Positions 50,205 through 59,143 of a DNA stretch of 64,000 bases are shown here, piece after piece. Position 1 is the first letter of the stretch. Every line of letters starts with the position of its first letter. Where the stretch lies: positions 372,001 through 436,000 of the forward strand of contig CAVWGP010000001.1 in NCBI GenBank assembly GCA_963754645.1. The letters run 5' to 3'. A program made the position numbers and the translations under genes. This DNA is from CAVWGP01 sp963754645. GTDB taxonomy: Bacteria > Pseudomonadota > Alphaproteobacteria > Bin65. The notes beneath the pieces were generated by a model. It made no database searches and was not told the DNA's origin. It saw only the letters and a list, made by a program, of their open reading frames with translations.

Positions 50205-51269
50205 ATGACCCGCCGAACCTTCTCGCTCACCACCTGGCTCGCCGTGACGGCGGCGGCAGTATCGTTCATGCCGCCCGCCCATTCGCAGACCGAGCCGGCC
50301 AAGCCGGCGCAGATCGTCGTCAACGCTTCGGGCGGCGCGCAGGAGGCGGCGCTCAAGAAATCGTTCTACGACGAATACGAAAAGCGCTACGGCATCAAGG
50401 TGGTGGCGACGAGCCCGGCCGATCTCGGCAAGCTGCAGGCCATGGTGCGCTCGGGCAATGTGCAATGGCACATCACCGAGCTGACCATCGAGGAAGCGAT
50501 CCGCGCCGAGGCCGCCGGCCTGCTCGAAGCCATCGACGAGAAGATCGTCGACCGTTCGCGCTTTCCGGACAGCGTCAAGGGCCGCAAATACATCTTCACC
50601 CGCAGCGCCTACTCGACGGTGATCGGCTACCGCACCGATGTTTGGAAGGCCGGCGCCGGCCCCAAGGATTGGAAGGATTTCTGGGACGTGGCGAAGTTTC
50701 CGGGGCCGCGCTCGCTGCAGAACAAGGCGGTCGACAATCTGGAATTCGCGCTGCTCGCCGACGGCGTGGCGCCCGACAAGCTCTATCCGATCGACGTCGA
50801 TCGCGCCTTCAAGAAGCTCGACCAGATCAAGAAAAACATCACCGTGTTCTGGACCACGGGCGCGCAATCGGCGCAGCTTCTCGTCGACAAGGAAGTCGTG
50901 CTCGGCACCGCGTGGAACGGCCGCTATTACTCCGTCATCGAAAAGGGCGCGCCGATCCACATCGAATGGAACCAGGGCTCGATCAAGGAAAGCGCCTTCG
51001 TGATCCCGAAAGGCGCCAAGGATCTGTTCTGGGCCAACCGGATGCTGTCGGTGATGACGGACGCCAAATTGCAGGCGACCTACGCGAACATCGTGACCTA
51101 TCCCGGCCTCAACCTGGATTCGGTGGCCCATGTCGATCCCAAGATCGCGCCGCATTTGCCGACCCATTCGGCGAATTTATCGAAGCAATTCTGGCAGGAC
51201 GCGAAGTGGTGGGCCGATAACGGCGCCGCGGTGGAAGAACGCTGGGCCAAGTGGGTGATCGCGAAGTAG
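50205..51269 (+). CDS. Spermidine/putrescine-type ABC importer, periplasmic binding protein
   Basis: Start at 50205 (MTRRTFSLTTWLAVTAAAVS), 354 residues; the upstream Met at 50193 is an alternative. Residues 1-30 form a signal peptide with an RR pair, cleaved near AHSQTE. The PotD/SBP_bac_8 fold is shown by QIVVNASGGAQEAALKKSFY, YSTVIGYRTDVWK and FWDVAKFPGPRSLQ. Such proteins bind polyamines, iron or other small cations or anions. It heads a four-gene importer with overlapping reading frames. Confidence 0.9.
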   Translation: MTRRTFSLTTWLAVTAAAVSFMPPAHSQTEPAKPAQIVVNASGGAQEAALKKSFYDEYEKRYGIKVVATSPADLGKLQAMVRSGNVQWHITELTIEEAIRAEAAGLLEAIDEKIVDRSRFPDSVKGRKYIFTRSAYSTVIGYRTDVWKAGAGPKDWKDFWDVAKFPGPRSLQNKAVDNLEFALLADGVAPDKLYPIDVDRAFKKLDQIKKNITVFWTTGAQSAQLLVDKEVVLGTAWNGRYYSVIEKGAPIHIEWNQGSIKESAFVIPKGAKDLFWANRMLSVMTDAKLQATYANIVTYPGLNLDSVAHVDPKIAPHLPTHSANLSKQFWQDAKWWADNGAAVEERWAKWVIAK

Positions 51270-52399
51270 CTGCGCCGGGCCCGGCCGGGGCCGGGCCGTC
51301 GCAGGTGGCCGACACGAATGCGCTCGTAATCGCCGGCGCCGAGCGCGCCTTCGGCGCGGTCAAGGCGCTGGCCGGCGTCGATCTTGCCCTTCGCTCCGGC
51401 GAATTGCTGACGATTCTGGGGCCCAGCGGTTCGGGCAAGACGACGCTCTTGAAGGTCGTCGCCGGATTCGAAATTCCGGATCGCGGCACCGTCGCCCTCA
51501 ACGGCCGCGACATCACCTTCGCCTCCCCCGCCAAGCGCAATATCGGCATGGTGTTCCAGAACTACGCGCTGTTTCCGCACATGACCGTGGCGGACAATGT
51601 GGCGTTTCCGCTCGAAATGCGCGGCGCCGGCAAGGGCGAGATCGCCAGGAAAGTCTCGGGCGCGCTGCAAACCGTGGGCCTGGCCGGCTACGAAACGCGC
51701 CTGCCGCGCCAGCTTTCGGGCGGCCAGCAGCAGCGCGTGGCGCTGGCCCGGGCCATCGTTTTCGATCCCGGCCTACTGCTGCTCGATGAGCCCTTCGGCG
51801 CGCTGGACCGCAAGCTGCGCGAGCAGATGCAGCTCGAGGTCAAGCAACTCCAGCGCCGGCTCGGCATCACCACCCTGTTCGTCACCCATGACCAGGAGGA
51901 AGCGCTGATCCTCTCGGACCGGATCGCCGTGATGAACGAGGGCCGCATCGAGCAGCTCGGCGCGCCGCCGGAGATCTACCGCCGGCCGGTCAACCGTTTC
52001 GTCGCCGATTTCATCGGCGAATCGAACATGTTCCGCGGCCGGGTCGGCATTGCCGAGAACGGCATTGCCGAGGTCAAGCTCGACAGCGGCGCCGCGATGC
52101 GCGTGCGCATTCCGCGCGAGGATCGCGCGATACACTATGGCGCCGACATCGGCCTCGTCTTGCGGCCGGAGCGGCCGCGCCCGCTCGATCCCGGCGCGGC
52201 CAGCGACAATCGCCTCGCCGGCAAGATCGCCGAAATCGTCTATCTCGGCGAGTCGGTCAAATACCGCATCGCGTGCGACGGCGGCATGGAACTGTTGGTG
52301 CGCTGGCCGATGCCCGCTTCGGGCACCGCGCTGCCGCTCGGCGCGCCGGTCGAAGCCGGCTGGGGCGCCGAGGACATGCACGCGGTCGCGTGGACATGA
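51251..52399 (+). CDS. Spermidine/putrescine-type ABC importer, ATPase
   Basis: The GTG at 51251 overlaps the binding-protein end by 19 bp; 382 residues. Walker A GPSGSGKTT, Q-loop VFQNYALFPHMTV, LSGGQQQRVALARAI, Walker B LLLLDEPFGALD and THDQEEAL are typical of PotA/CysA/UgpC ATPases. The C-terminal 130 residues form a TOBE domain (GKIAEIVYLGESVKYRIAC). It powers the two permeases that follow. Confidence 0.92.
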   Translation: MGDREVAAPGPAGAGPSQVADTNALVIAGAERAFGAVKALAGVDLALRSGELLTILGPSGSGKTTLLKVVAGFEIPDRGTVALNGRDITFASPAKRNIGMVFQNYALFPHMTVADNVAFPLEMRGAGKGEIARKVSGALQTVGLAGYETRLPRQLSGGQQQRVALARAIVFDPGLLLLDEPFGALDRKLREQMQLEVKQLQRRLGITTLFVTHDQEEALILSDRIAVMNEGRIEQLGAPPEIYRRPVNRFVADFIGESNMFRGRVGIAENGIAEVKLDSGAAMRVRIPREDRAIHYGADIGLVLRPERPRPLDPGAASDNRLAGKIAEIVYLGESVKYRIACDGGMELLVRWPMPASGTALPLGAPVEAGWGAEDMHAVAWT

Positions 52400-53244
52400 G
52401 GGCCAGCGCCGCCGTGGTGCGCGCCTGGCGCAGCGACGCCGCGCCGATCTTGTTCGGCATCGTGCCCGTGGTTTTTCTCGCCGTCTATTTCATCTATCCG
52501 GTGGCGCGCCTGCTCGCGATGAGCATCGAAGGCGGCAGCTTGGCGCCTTACGAGAAAGCCCTCACCGACGGGCTCTATCTTCAGGTTCTGCTCGAAACCC
52601 TGCGGCTCGCGATGCTCGTGGCGCTCGTCTGCCTCGTGCTCGGCTATCCGGTCGCCTATTTCCTGGCCTCGGCGCCGCCCTTTTGGGCGACGTTCGGCTT
52701 CATCTGCCTGCTGCTGCCGTTCTGGACCTCGGTCTTGGTGCGCACCTATGCCTGGATGATTCTTCTCGGGCGCAACGGCATCGTCAATCGAGCCTTGATG
52801 GGACTCGGCATCGTCGATGAACCGATCCCGCTGCTGCACAACACCAACGGCGTCGTCATCGGCATGGTCCATGTCCTGCTGCCCTACATGGTGTTTCCGA
52901 TTTACAGCGTCATGCGCCGGGTCGATGGGCAGTTGCTGCAAGCCGCCGAGGGACTGGGCGCGCCGCCCTGGCAGATTTTCCGCCGCGTCTATTTTCCGCT
53001 CACCATGCCCGGCGTTCTCGCCGGCACGACGCTGGTTTTCGTCGTCGCGCTGGGCTTTTTCATCACGCCGGCCCTGCTCGGCGGCGGACGGGTGATGATG
53101 CTGGGCGTGCTGATCGAGCAGCAGATCCGCCAATTCCTCAACTGGCCCTTCGCGGCGGCGCTGGCGGCGATTCTGCTCGTCGCGGCGCTGCTCGTCCACG
53201 CGGGACTTAATCGCATTTTCAAAAGCGACATGCGATGGAGCTGA
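52396..53244 (+). CDS. Spermidine/putrescine-type ABC importer, permease 1 (PotB-like)
   Basis: Start at 52396 (MRASAAVVRAWRSDAAPILF), in the ATPase stop (ATGA); 282 residues with six predicted membrane segments. The EAA loop is AAEGLGAPPWQIFRRVYFPL. PFWTSVLVRTYAWMILLGRNG is the hallmark of PotB-like permeases. It pairs with the next gene to make the channel. Confidence 0.92.
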   Translation: MRASAAVVRAWRSDAAPILFGIVPVVFLAVYFIYPVARLLAMSIEGGSLAPYEKALTDGLYLQVLLETLRLAMLVALVCLVLGYPVAYFLASAPPFWATFGFICLLLPFWTSVLVRTYAWMILLGRNGIVNRALMGLGIVDEPIPLLHNTNGVVIGMVHVLLPYMVFPIYSVMRRVDGQLLQAAEGLGAPPWQIFRRVYFPLTMPGVLAGTTLVFVVALGFFITPALLGGGRVMMLGVLIEQQIRQFLNWPFAAALAAILLVAALLVHAGLNRIFKSDMRWS

Positions 53245-54041
53245 GACGCCCCCGCCGCGCGCGCCGCGGACGCATCGCGCTCAACGCGTTTTCGGCGCTG
53301 GTGTTCGCATTCCTCATGCTGCCGCTCGCGATCGTGTTCCCGATTTCGTTCAGCTCGGCCTCGTATTTGCAATTCCCGCCGCCCGGATTTTCGCTACGCT
53401 GGTACCGCGCCTATCTCGACGATTTCGTGTGGATCGACGCGACCTTGCGCAGCCTCAACATCGCGTTCTGGACCACGCTGATGGCGACGACGCTCGGCAC
53501 CTTGCTGGCATTCAGCATCGTGCGCGGGCGCTATCCCGGCCGCGCGCTGCTGATGCAAGTCGCAACCGCGCCGCTGATCGTGCCGACCATCATCTATGCC
53601 GTCGCGATCTACGGATTGCTGTCGGGCTTCAAGCTGATCGGCGACTGGCAGGGCATCTTGCTGGGGCACACGGTGCACGCCCTGCCTTTCGTCGTCATCA
53701 TCGTCGGCGCCGCGCTGCGGACTTTCGATTATTCGCAGGAGCAGGCGGCGATGGGTCTCGGCGCCAGCCGCCTCGGCGCCATGTGGCGCGTGACCCTGCC
53801 GCAGATCCGGCCGTCGCTGATCTCGGCGGCGTTCCTCGCTTTCATTTCGTCCTTCGACGAACTCGTGATCGCCATGTTCCTGTCGGGCTCGAATTTCACC
53901 CTGCCGAAAAAAATGTTCGACAATATCCAGATGGAAATCGACCCCACCGTCGCCGCGGTTTCGGTGCTGCAGATCGTGCTGGTGTCGATCGTCCTCGTCA
54001 TCGCCTCGCGCTTCGGCGCGGGCGCGCGGCCGGTTACTTAG
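53235..54041 (+). CDS. Spermidine/putrescine-type ABC importer, permease 2 (PotC-like)
   Basis: Overlaps permease 1 by 10 bp; 268 residues, six predicted membrane segments. The EAA loop is AAMGLGASRLGAMWRVTLPQ, followed by AFISSFDELVIAMFLSG, a PotC hallmark. It converges with the alpha-hydroxyacid dehydrogenase gene, the two stops overlapping by 8 bp. It completes the importer. Confidence 0.92.
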   Translation: MELRRPRRARRGRIALNAFSALVFAFLMLPLAIVFPISFSSASYLQFPPPGFSLRWYRAYLDDFVWIDATLRSLNIAFWTTLMATTLGTLLAFSIVRGRYPGRALLMQVATAPLIVPTIIYAVAIYGLLSGFKLIGDWQGILLGHTVHALPFVVIIVGAALRTFDYSQEQAAMGLGASRLGAMWRVTLPQIRPSLISAAFLAFISSFDELVIAMFLSGSNFTLPKKMFDNIQMEIDPTVAAVSVLQIVLVSIVLVIASRFGAGARPVT

Positions 54042-55183
54042 CGGGCGCCAGGAATTCGTGCCGCCTGGCATGGAGTTCGCGCACGTCGGCGACGCCGATA
54101 TGCGCGAGGGTGACGGCCATTTCGGCCTTGAGGATGTCCAGCGCCTGCGTGACGCCGGCCTCGCCGCGCGCGCCGAGGCCATACAGAAACGCACGGCCGA
54201 TCAGGCAGGCCTTGGCGCCGAGGGCGAGCGCCTTGATCACGTCGCTGCCGCGCCGGATGCCGCTGTCCATCAGCACGTCGAGGCTGCTCGCCCACCGCCT
54301 CGACGACGCCGGGCAGCGCGGCGATCGTCGACAGTCCGGTATCGAGTTGGCGCCCGCCATGGTTGGAGACGACGAGTCCGTCGGCGCCGGCGGCGAGCAC
54401 GCGCCGGGCATCGTCCGGGTGCGTGATGCCCTTGACGATGAACTTCCCCGTCCATTCCCGGCGCAGCCACTCGATGTCGCGCCAATTGAGCGAATAATCG
54501 AGATGGCGCGTGACGAAGCCGGCCTGGCTCATCAGGCCGCGTCCGGCGCCGGGGAGATGCTGGAGGTTGCCGAAGCTCAAGCGCGGCGCGCGCGCCATAT
54601 CGAGCAACCAGCGAAAATGCCACGCCATGTCGAGCCAATCGCGCAACCGGCGGTCGCTGCCGAGCGAAAAATGGTTGCGCACGTCGCGCTCGCGCCGCGA
54701 GGCCGAGGAAATGTCGACCGTGACCGCCAGCACCGGGCAACCTGCCGCCGTGGCCTGGGCGAGCAGATCGCGCGCGATGCCGCGATCGCGCGTCACGTAA
54801 AGCTGCAGCCAAAGATCGACGCCGCTGTCGCGCTTGACTTCGGCCATCGAGGCGATCGAGACGGTGCTGAGGCATTGTGGAATGCCGGCCGCTTTGGCGG
54901 CGCGCGCCGCCTGCACCTCGCCGCGCCGCGCCATCAATCCGGTGAAACCGGCGGGCGCGATGACGAGCGGCAGCGCCTGTTCGGCGCCCAGCACCGAAAC
55001 GCCGAGCGAGGTTTCGGCAATGCCGGCGAGCGGGCGCTGAAAGAAACGGACGCGGTCGAAATCCGCCTCGTTCCAGCCCATGGTTTTTTCGTCGTAGGCG
55101 GCGCCGTCGATGTAGTCGAACAGCATGCGCGGCAAACGCCGTCTTGCAGCCACGCGCAGGTCGCGGATGTTGACGATCGTCAA
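54034..55183 (-). CDS. FMN-dependent alpha-hydroxyacid dehydrogenase (LldD-like, frameshifted)
   Basis: Starts at 55183 (MTIVNIRDLRVAARRRLPRM). The FMN TIM barrel is recognised by DYIDGAAYDEKTMGWNEADF, YVTRDRGIARDLLAQA, the catalytic His block SNHGGRQLDTGLS and the phosphate-binding DSGIRRGSDVIKALALGA. One extra C near 54290 breaks the frame just before LDVLMDSGIRRG; skipping it gives about 382 residues, the family norm. It would oxidise L-lactate or a related 2-hydroxy acid. It lies at the 3' end of the second Liv importer operon, 21 bp after livM. Confidence 0.87.
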
Positions 55184-55204
55184 CTTGGCCGCGCGCGCCG
55201 CACG

Positions 55205-56185
55205 CTAAAGCGGCTTCTTGATGAGATTGGCGAGTTCGCCGATGACGCCGCGCCGGAAGGCGAGAACGCAGACGATGAATATTCCGCCTTGGATGATCGT
55301 GACCCAGGAGCCGAGATCGGCCAAATAGTTCTGCAGCGCCACCACGATGCCGGCGCCGACGATGGGGCCGAAGATCGTGCCCATGCCGCCCAGCAGCGTC
55401 ATCAAGATCACTTCGCCCGACATCGGCCAGTTCACGTCGGTGAGCGAGGCGAGCTTGAAGACGATCGCCTTGAGGCTGCCGGCGAGGCCGGCCAGGCCGG
55501 CGGAGAGCACGAAGGCGAGCAGCTTGTATTGATCGACGCGGTAGCCGAGCGAGGTGGCGCGCGGCTCGTTTTCGCGGATCGCCTTCAAGATCTGGCCGTA
55601 GGGCGAATGGATGACGCGATAGATGAACAGGAAGGCGGCAAGAAATATCGCCAGCACGACGTAGTAGAGCGTCCAATCCTGGTTGAGATCGAACAATCCC
55701 AGGAAGCGCCCGCGGCTGGGAATGTGCAGCCCGTCCTCGCCGCCCGTGAACTTCGCCTGGAGATAGAAAAAGTAGAACATCTGCGCCAGGGCGAGCGTGA
55801 CCATGGCGAAATAGATTCCGGCGCGGCGGATCGCAAGCCGGCCGATGACGAGGCCGAGCAGCGCCGAGCCGAGGGTGCCGGCGACGATCGCGAGCTCGGG
55901 CGGGAAACCCCAGACTTTCATGCAGTGCGCGGTGATGTAGCCGGCGGTGCCGAGGAACGCCGCGTGACCGAACGAAACCAATCCGCCGAAGCCGATCAGC
56001 AAATTGAAGGCGCATGCGAACAGCGCGAAGCACAGCACCTTCATCAGGAAAACGCTGTAGATGATGTAGGGCCCGACGAGAAAAAATCCCGCCATGACGG
56101 CGAACGCCACGAGGTGCGAGCGCGGCACCGCGGACGACCTGACGCCGACGAATTGGCCGGAAAGCGCCGACGTGCCGGCGGCCAT
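55205..56185 (-). CDS. livM: Branched-chain/amide ABC importer, permease LivM (second cluster)
   Basis: A 326-residue membrane protein. LivM blocks are LIGFGGLVSFGHAAFLGTAG, AIRENEPRATSLGYRVDQYK, GMGTIFGPIVGAGIVVALQN and an N-terminal run of hydrophobic segments. It begins 1 bp after livH. It forms half of the channel of the second importer, whose binding protein and ATPases are encoded upstream. Confidence 0.92.
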   Translation of the reverse strand: MAAGTSALSGQFVGVRSSAVPRSHLVAFAVMAGFFLVGPYIIYSVFLMKVLCFALFACAFNLLIGFGGLVSFGHAAFLGTAGYITAHCMKVWGFPPELAIVAGTLGSALLGLVIGRLAIRRAGIYFAMVTLALAQMFYFFYLQAKFTGGEDGLHIPSRGRFLGLFDLNQDWTLYYVVLAIFLAAFLFIYRVIHSPYGQILKAIRENEPRATSLGYRVDQYKLLAFVLSAGLAGLAGSLKAIVFKLASLTDVNWPMSGEVILMTLLGGMGTIFGPIVGAGIVVALQNYLADLGSWVTIIQGGIFIVCVLAFRRGVIGELANLIKKPL

Positions 56186-56186
56186 G

Positions 56187-57074
56187 TTACGCCGCCCGCC
56201 CGAACATGCCCGCCGGCTTCAGCAGCAGAACGATGGCCATGATCACGAAAATCACCGTGTTGGAGGCTTCGGGGTAAAACACCTTGGTCAGGCCCTCGAT
56301 AATGCCGAGCACGTAGCCGGTGAGGATCGAGCCCATGATCGAGCCCATGCCACCGATCACGACGACGGCGAAGACGACGATGATGAGATTCTCGCCCATC
56401 ACCGGATTGACGCTGTAGATCGGCGCCGCGAGCACGCCGGCGAAGGCGGCAAGCGCCACGCCGAAGCCGTAGGTCAGCATGATCATGCGCGGCACGTTGA
56501 TGCCGAAAGCCTGGACCAGCGGCGCGTTCTCGGTGGCGGCGCGCAAATAGGCGCCGAGCTTGGTGCGTTCGATCAGGAACCAAACGCCGAAGCAGACGAC
56601 GAGCGAGGCGACGATGACCCAGGCGCGATAATTCGGCAGCACCATGAAGCCGAGATTGCGCGCGCCCGTGAGCGCCTCCGGGATCTGATAGGGCTGGCCC
56701 GACGAGCCGAATTCGTTGCGGAACAGGCCCTGGATGACCAGCGCGCAGCCGAAGGTCAACAGCAATCCGTAAAGGTGATCGAGCTTGTAGAGCCATTGCA
56801 GCATGCTGCGCTCGATCGCGACGCCGAACACGCCGACGATCAGCGGTGCAATGACGAGCGCCCACCAATAGCCGATGCCGAGTTTCTCAAGCAGGAACCA
56901 GGCGACGAAGGCGCCCATCATATAGAGCGCGCCGTGGGCGAAATTGACGATGTTGAGCAGGCCGAAAATCACCGCGAGGCCGAGGCTCAACAGCGCATAG
57001 AACGCGCCGTTGATGAAGCCGATCAGCAATTGGCCGAACAGGGCCTGGGTCGTGATGCCGAGTAGGTCGAGCAT
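56187..57074 (-). CDS. livH: Branched-chain/amide ABC importer, permease LivH (second cluster)
   Basis: A 295-residue membrane protein starting MLDLLGITTQALFGQLLIGF. Hallmarks are SLGLAVIFGLLNIVNFAHGA, YLRAATENAPLVQAFGINVP and VIGGMGSIMGSILTGYVLG. It follows the livK terminator by 14 bp, so its expression depends on read-through from livK. Confidence 0.92.
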   Translation of the reverse strand: MLDLLGITTQALFGQLLIGFINGAFYALLSLGLAVIFGLLNIVNFAHGALYMMGAFVAWFLLEKLGIGYWWALVIAPLIVGVFGVAIERSMLQWLYKLDHLYGLLLTFGCALVIQGLFRNEFGSSGQPYQIPEALTGARNLGFMVLPNYRAWVIVASLVVCFGVWFLIERTKLGAYLRAATENAPLVQAFGINVPRMIMLTYGFGVALAAFAGVLAAPIYSVNPVMGENLIIVVFAVVVIGGMGSIMGSILTGYVLGIIEGLTKVFYPEASNTVIFVIMAIVLLLKPAGMFGRAA

Positions 57075-57088
57075 GCGGGGCGCCGGCG

Positions 57089-57121
57089 AAAAGCGGGGCG
57101 GACCTTGGCGGCCCGCCCCGC
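57089..57121 (-). terminator. Intrinsic terminator/attenuator between livK and livH (second cluster)
   Basis: On the minus strand GCGGGGCGG and CCGCCCCGC form a perfect 9-bp stem with an 11-nt loop, followed by TTTT. It lies 10 bp after the livK stop and 15 bp before livH. It is the same arrangement as at 4909-4944 and should make the binding protein more abundant than the channel. Confidence 0.8.
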
Positions 57122-57131
57122 GCTCAGGCGG

Positions 57132-58343
57132 TTACTTCACCAGCGGGCACTTGCCGTCGGCGAGCGGGCGGAACGCATCTTTCGCGTCGATCTTGGCGCG
57201 CAGCTTGTAGAGATCCCACGGGCCCTTCGACTCGGCCGGCGTCTTGACCTGGAACAGATAGGCGCCGTGGATTTTGCGCCCGTCGACGCGGATGTTGCCT
57301 TTGCCGAACAGCGGATCGTCGGTCGGCATTTCCTTCATCTTGGCGACGACGGCGGCGCCGTCTGCCTTGCTCTTCCTCGCCTCGACCGCCTTGAGATAGT
57401 GCGTGACGGCGGAATAGACGCCGGCATGGATCATCGTCGGATAGAGCTTCTTCGGGCTCATTTCCGAAAACCGCTTGGCGAAGGCGCGGGCGTTGTCGTC
57501 GATGTCCCAATACCAGGTCTCGGTGAAGATCAGGCCTTGCGCAGTGGCGAGACCGAGCGACTTCACGTCGACGATGAAGACCAGCAGTCCGGCGAGATTC
57601 TGGCCGCCCTTGACGATGCCGAATTCGGCCGCCTGCTTGATCGAGTTCACCGTGTCGCCGCCGGCATTGGCAAGACCGATGATCTTGGCCTTGGACGCCT
57701 GCGCCTGGAGCAGGAACGACGAGAAGTCCTGCGTGTTGAGCGGGTGACGGACCTTGCCCAGGACCTTGCCCTTGTTGGCAAGCACGACGGCCTCGGAATC
57801 GCGCTCGAGCGCGTGGCCGAAAGCGTAATCGGCTGTCAGGAAATACCAGCTGTCGCCGCCGGTCGCAACGATGGCCTTGGCCGTGCCGTTGGCGAGCATC
57901 CAGGTGTCGTAGGTCCAATGCACCGTATTCGGCGAGCATTCCGTGCCGGTGAGGTCGGAGCTCGCCGCGCCCGAGACGAGGAAAACCTTGTTCTTCTCGC
58001 GCACGACCTTGTTGACGGCGAGCGCCACCGACGACGTCGGCACGTCGGCGATCACGTCGACTTTCTCGTCGTCGATCCATTTGCGCACGATCGCCGAGCC
58101 GACATCGGGCTTGTTCTGGTGATCGGCCTGGACGACTTCGACCTTCCAGCCTTTCTTGGCGGCGCCGAAATCCTCGATCGCCATGCGCGCGGCCTGGGCC
58201 GAGCCCGGGCCGGTGAGATCGGCATAGAGGCTCGATTGGTCGTTGAGCACGCCGATCTTGATTTCGATCTGCTGAGCTTGAGCGCCACCGGCGATCAGCG
58301 CGCCGGCCGCCGCCGCGGCGTATAGGAATTTGCGAAATTTCAT
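57132..58343 (-). CDS. livK: Branched-chain/amide ABC importer, periplasmic binding protein (second cluster)
   Basis: Start at 58343 (MKFRKFLYAAAAAGALIAGG) is fixed by an AAGGAG site 7 bp upstream; 403 residues. The signal peptide is cleaved near AQAQQ. Peripla_BP_6 features are IGVLNDQSSLYADLTGPGS, ADVPTSSVALAVN, WYFLTADYAFGHALERDSEA and GLANAGGDTVNSIKQAAEFG. This subgroup is common near aromatic-acid and amide catabolic genes. It lies between livF upstream and livH downstream on the same strand. Confidence 0.92.
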   Translation of the reverse strand: MKFRKFLYAAAAAGALIAGGAQAQQIEIKIGVLNDQSSLYADLTGPGSAQAARMAIEDFGAAKKGWKVEVVQADHQNKPDVGSAIVRKWIDDEKVDVIADVPTSSVALAVNKVVREKNKVFLVSGAASSDLTGTECSPNTVHWTYDTWMLANGTAKAIVATGGDSWYFLTADYAFGHALERDSEAVVLANKGKVLGKVRHPLNTQDFSSFLLQAQASKAKIIGLANAGGDTVNSIKQAAEFGIVKGGQNLAGLLVFIVDVKSLGLATAQGLIFTETWYWDIDDNARAFAKRFSEMSPKKLYPTMIHAGVYSAVTHYLKAVEARKSKADGAAVVAKMKEMPTDDPLFGKGNIRVDGRKIHGAYLFQVKTPAESKGPWDLYKLRAKIDAKDAFRPLADGKCPLVK

Positions 58344-58350
58344 TGTCGGT

Positions 58351-58356
58351 CTCCTT
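58351..58356 (-). promoter_or_regulatory. Ribosome binding site of the second livK
   Basis: AAGGAG on the minus strand, 7 bp before ATG 58343; it disfavours the longer frame from 58361. Confidence 0.7.
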
Positions 58357-58410
58357 GCCATGAAACGACTAAGTTCAATTGCGATTTCGTTCGGCCGTAG
58401 CTTACCTCAA

Positions 58411-59127
58411 TCAGACGCCGAGATAAGCCTGGATATCGCCCATGCGCCGGTCGAGATCGGCGCGCGGGATGGTGTCGACGATGACGCCGTGTTCCATGAC
58501 CAGGAACCGGTCGGCGACCGCGGCGGCAAAGCGGAAATTCTGCTCGACGAGAAGGATGGTGAAGCCTTCGGCCTTGAGCTGGCGGATGCAAGCGCCGATC
58601 TGCTCGATGATGACCGGGGCCAATCCCTCGCTGGGCTCGTCCAACAGCAGAAGCTTGGCGCCGGTGCGCAGGATGCGGCCGATGGCGAGCATCTGCTGTT
58701 CGCCGCCCGAAAGCTTGGTGCCCTGGCTGCGTTCGCGCTCCTTCAAGTTCGGAAACAGCTTGTGGATGCCGCTGAGCTTCATGCCGCCGGGCTTTATCTC
58801 GGGCGGGAGGACCAGATTCTCGAGGACGCTCAAGCTGGCGAAAATGCCGCGTTCTTCCGGGCAGAAGGCGATGCCGAGACGCGCGATGCGATGCGGCGCG
58901 AGCGACGCGGTCTCGCGCCCCTCGAAGGCGATGGAGCCTTGCCGCCGCCCGACCAGGCCCATGATCGACTTCAGCGTCGTCGTCTTGCCGGCGCCGTTGC
59001 GGCCGATCAGCGTCACCAGTTCGCCCTGGCCGACGGTGAAATCGACGCCGTGCAGGATGTGCGATTCGCCATACCAAGCGTGCAGGCCCTTGACCGCCAG
59101 GAGCGTATTGGCGGCGGACGCGGGCAC
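58411..59127 (-). CDS. livF: Branched-chain/amide ABC importer, ATPase LivF (second cluster)
   Basis: A 238-residue ATPase from a GTG at 59127 (MPASAANTLLAVKGLH). Walker A GRNGAGKTT, IAFCPEERGIFASLSVLENL, LSGGEQQM, Walker B LLLLDEPSEGLAP and LLVEQN. It lies 16 bp after livG and 67 bp before livK, so the order is livG-livF-livK-livH-livM, different from the first cluster. Confidence 0.92.
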   Translation of the reverse strand: MPASAANTLLAVKGLHAWYGESHILHGVDFTVGQGELVTLIGRNGAGKTTTLKSIMGLVGRRQGSIAFEGRETASLAPHRIARLGIAFCPEERGIFASLSVLENLVLPPEIKPGGMKLSGIHKLFPNLKERERSQGTKLSGGEQQMLAIGRILRTGAKLLLLDEPSEGLAPVIIEQIGACIRQLKAEGFTILLVEQNFRFAAAVADRFLVMEHGVIVDTIPRADLDRRMGDIQAYLGV

Positions 59128-59143
59128 ATTCTATTGCGCGGCT

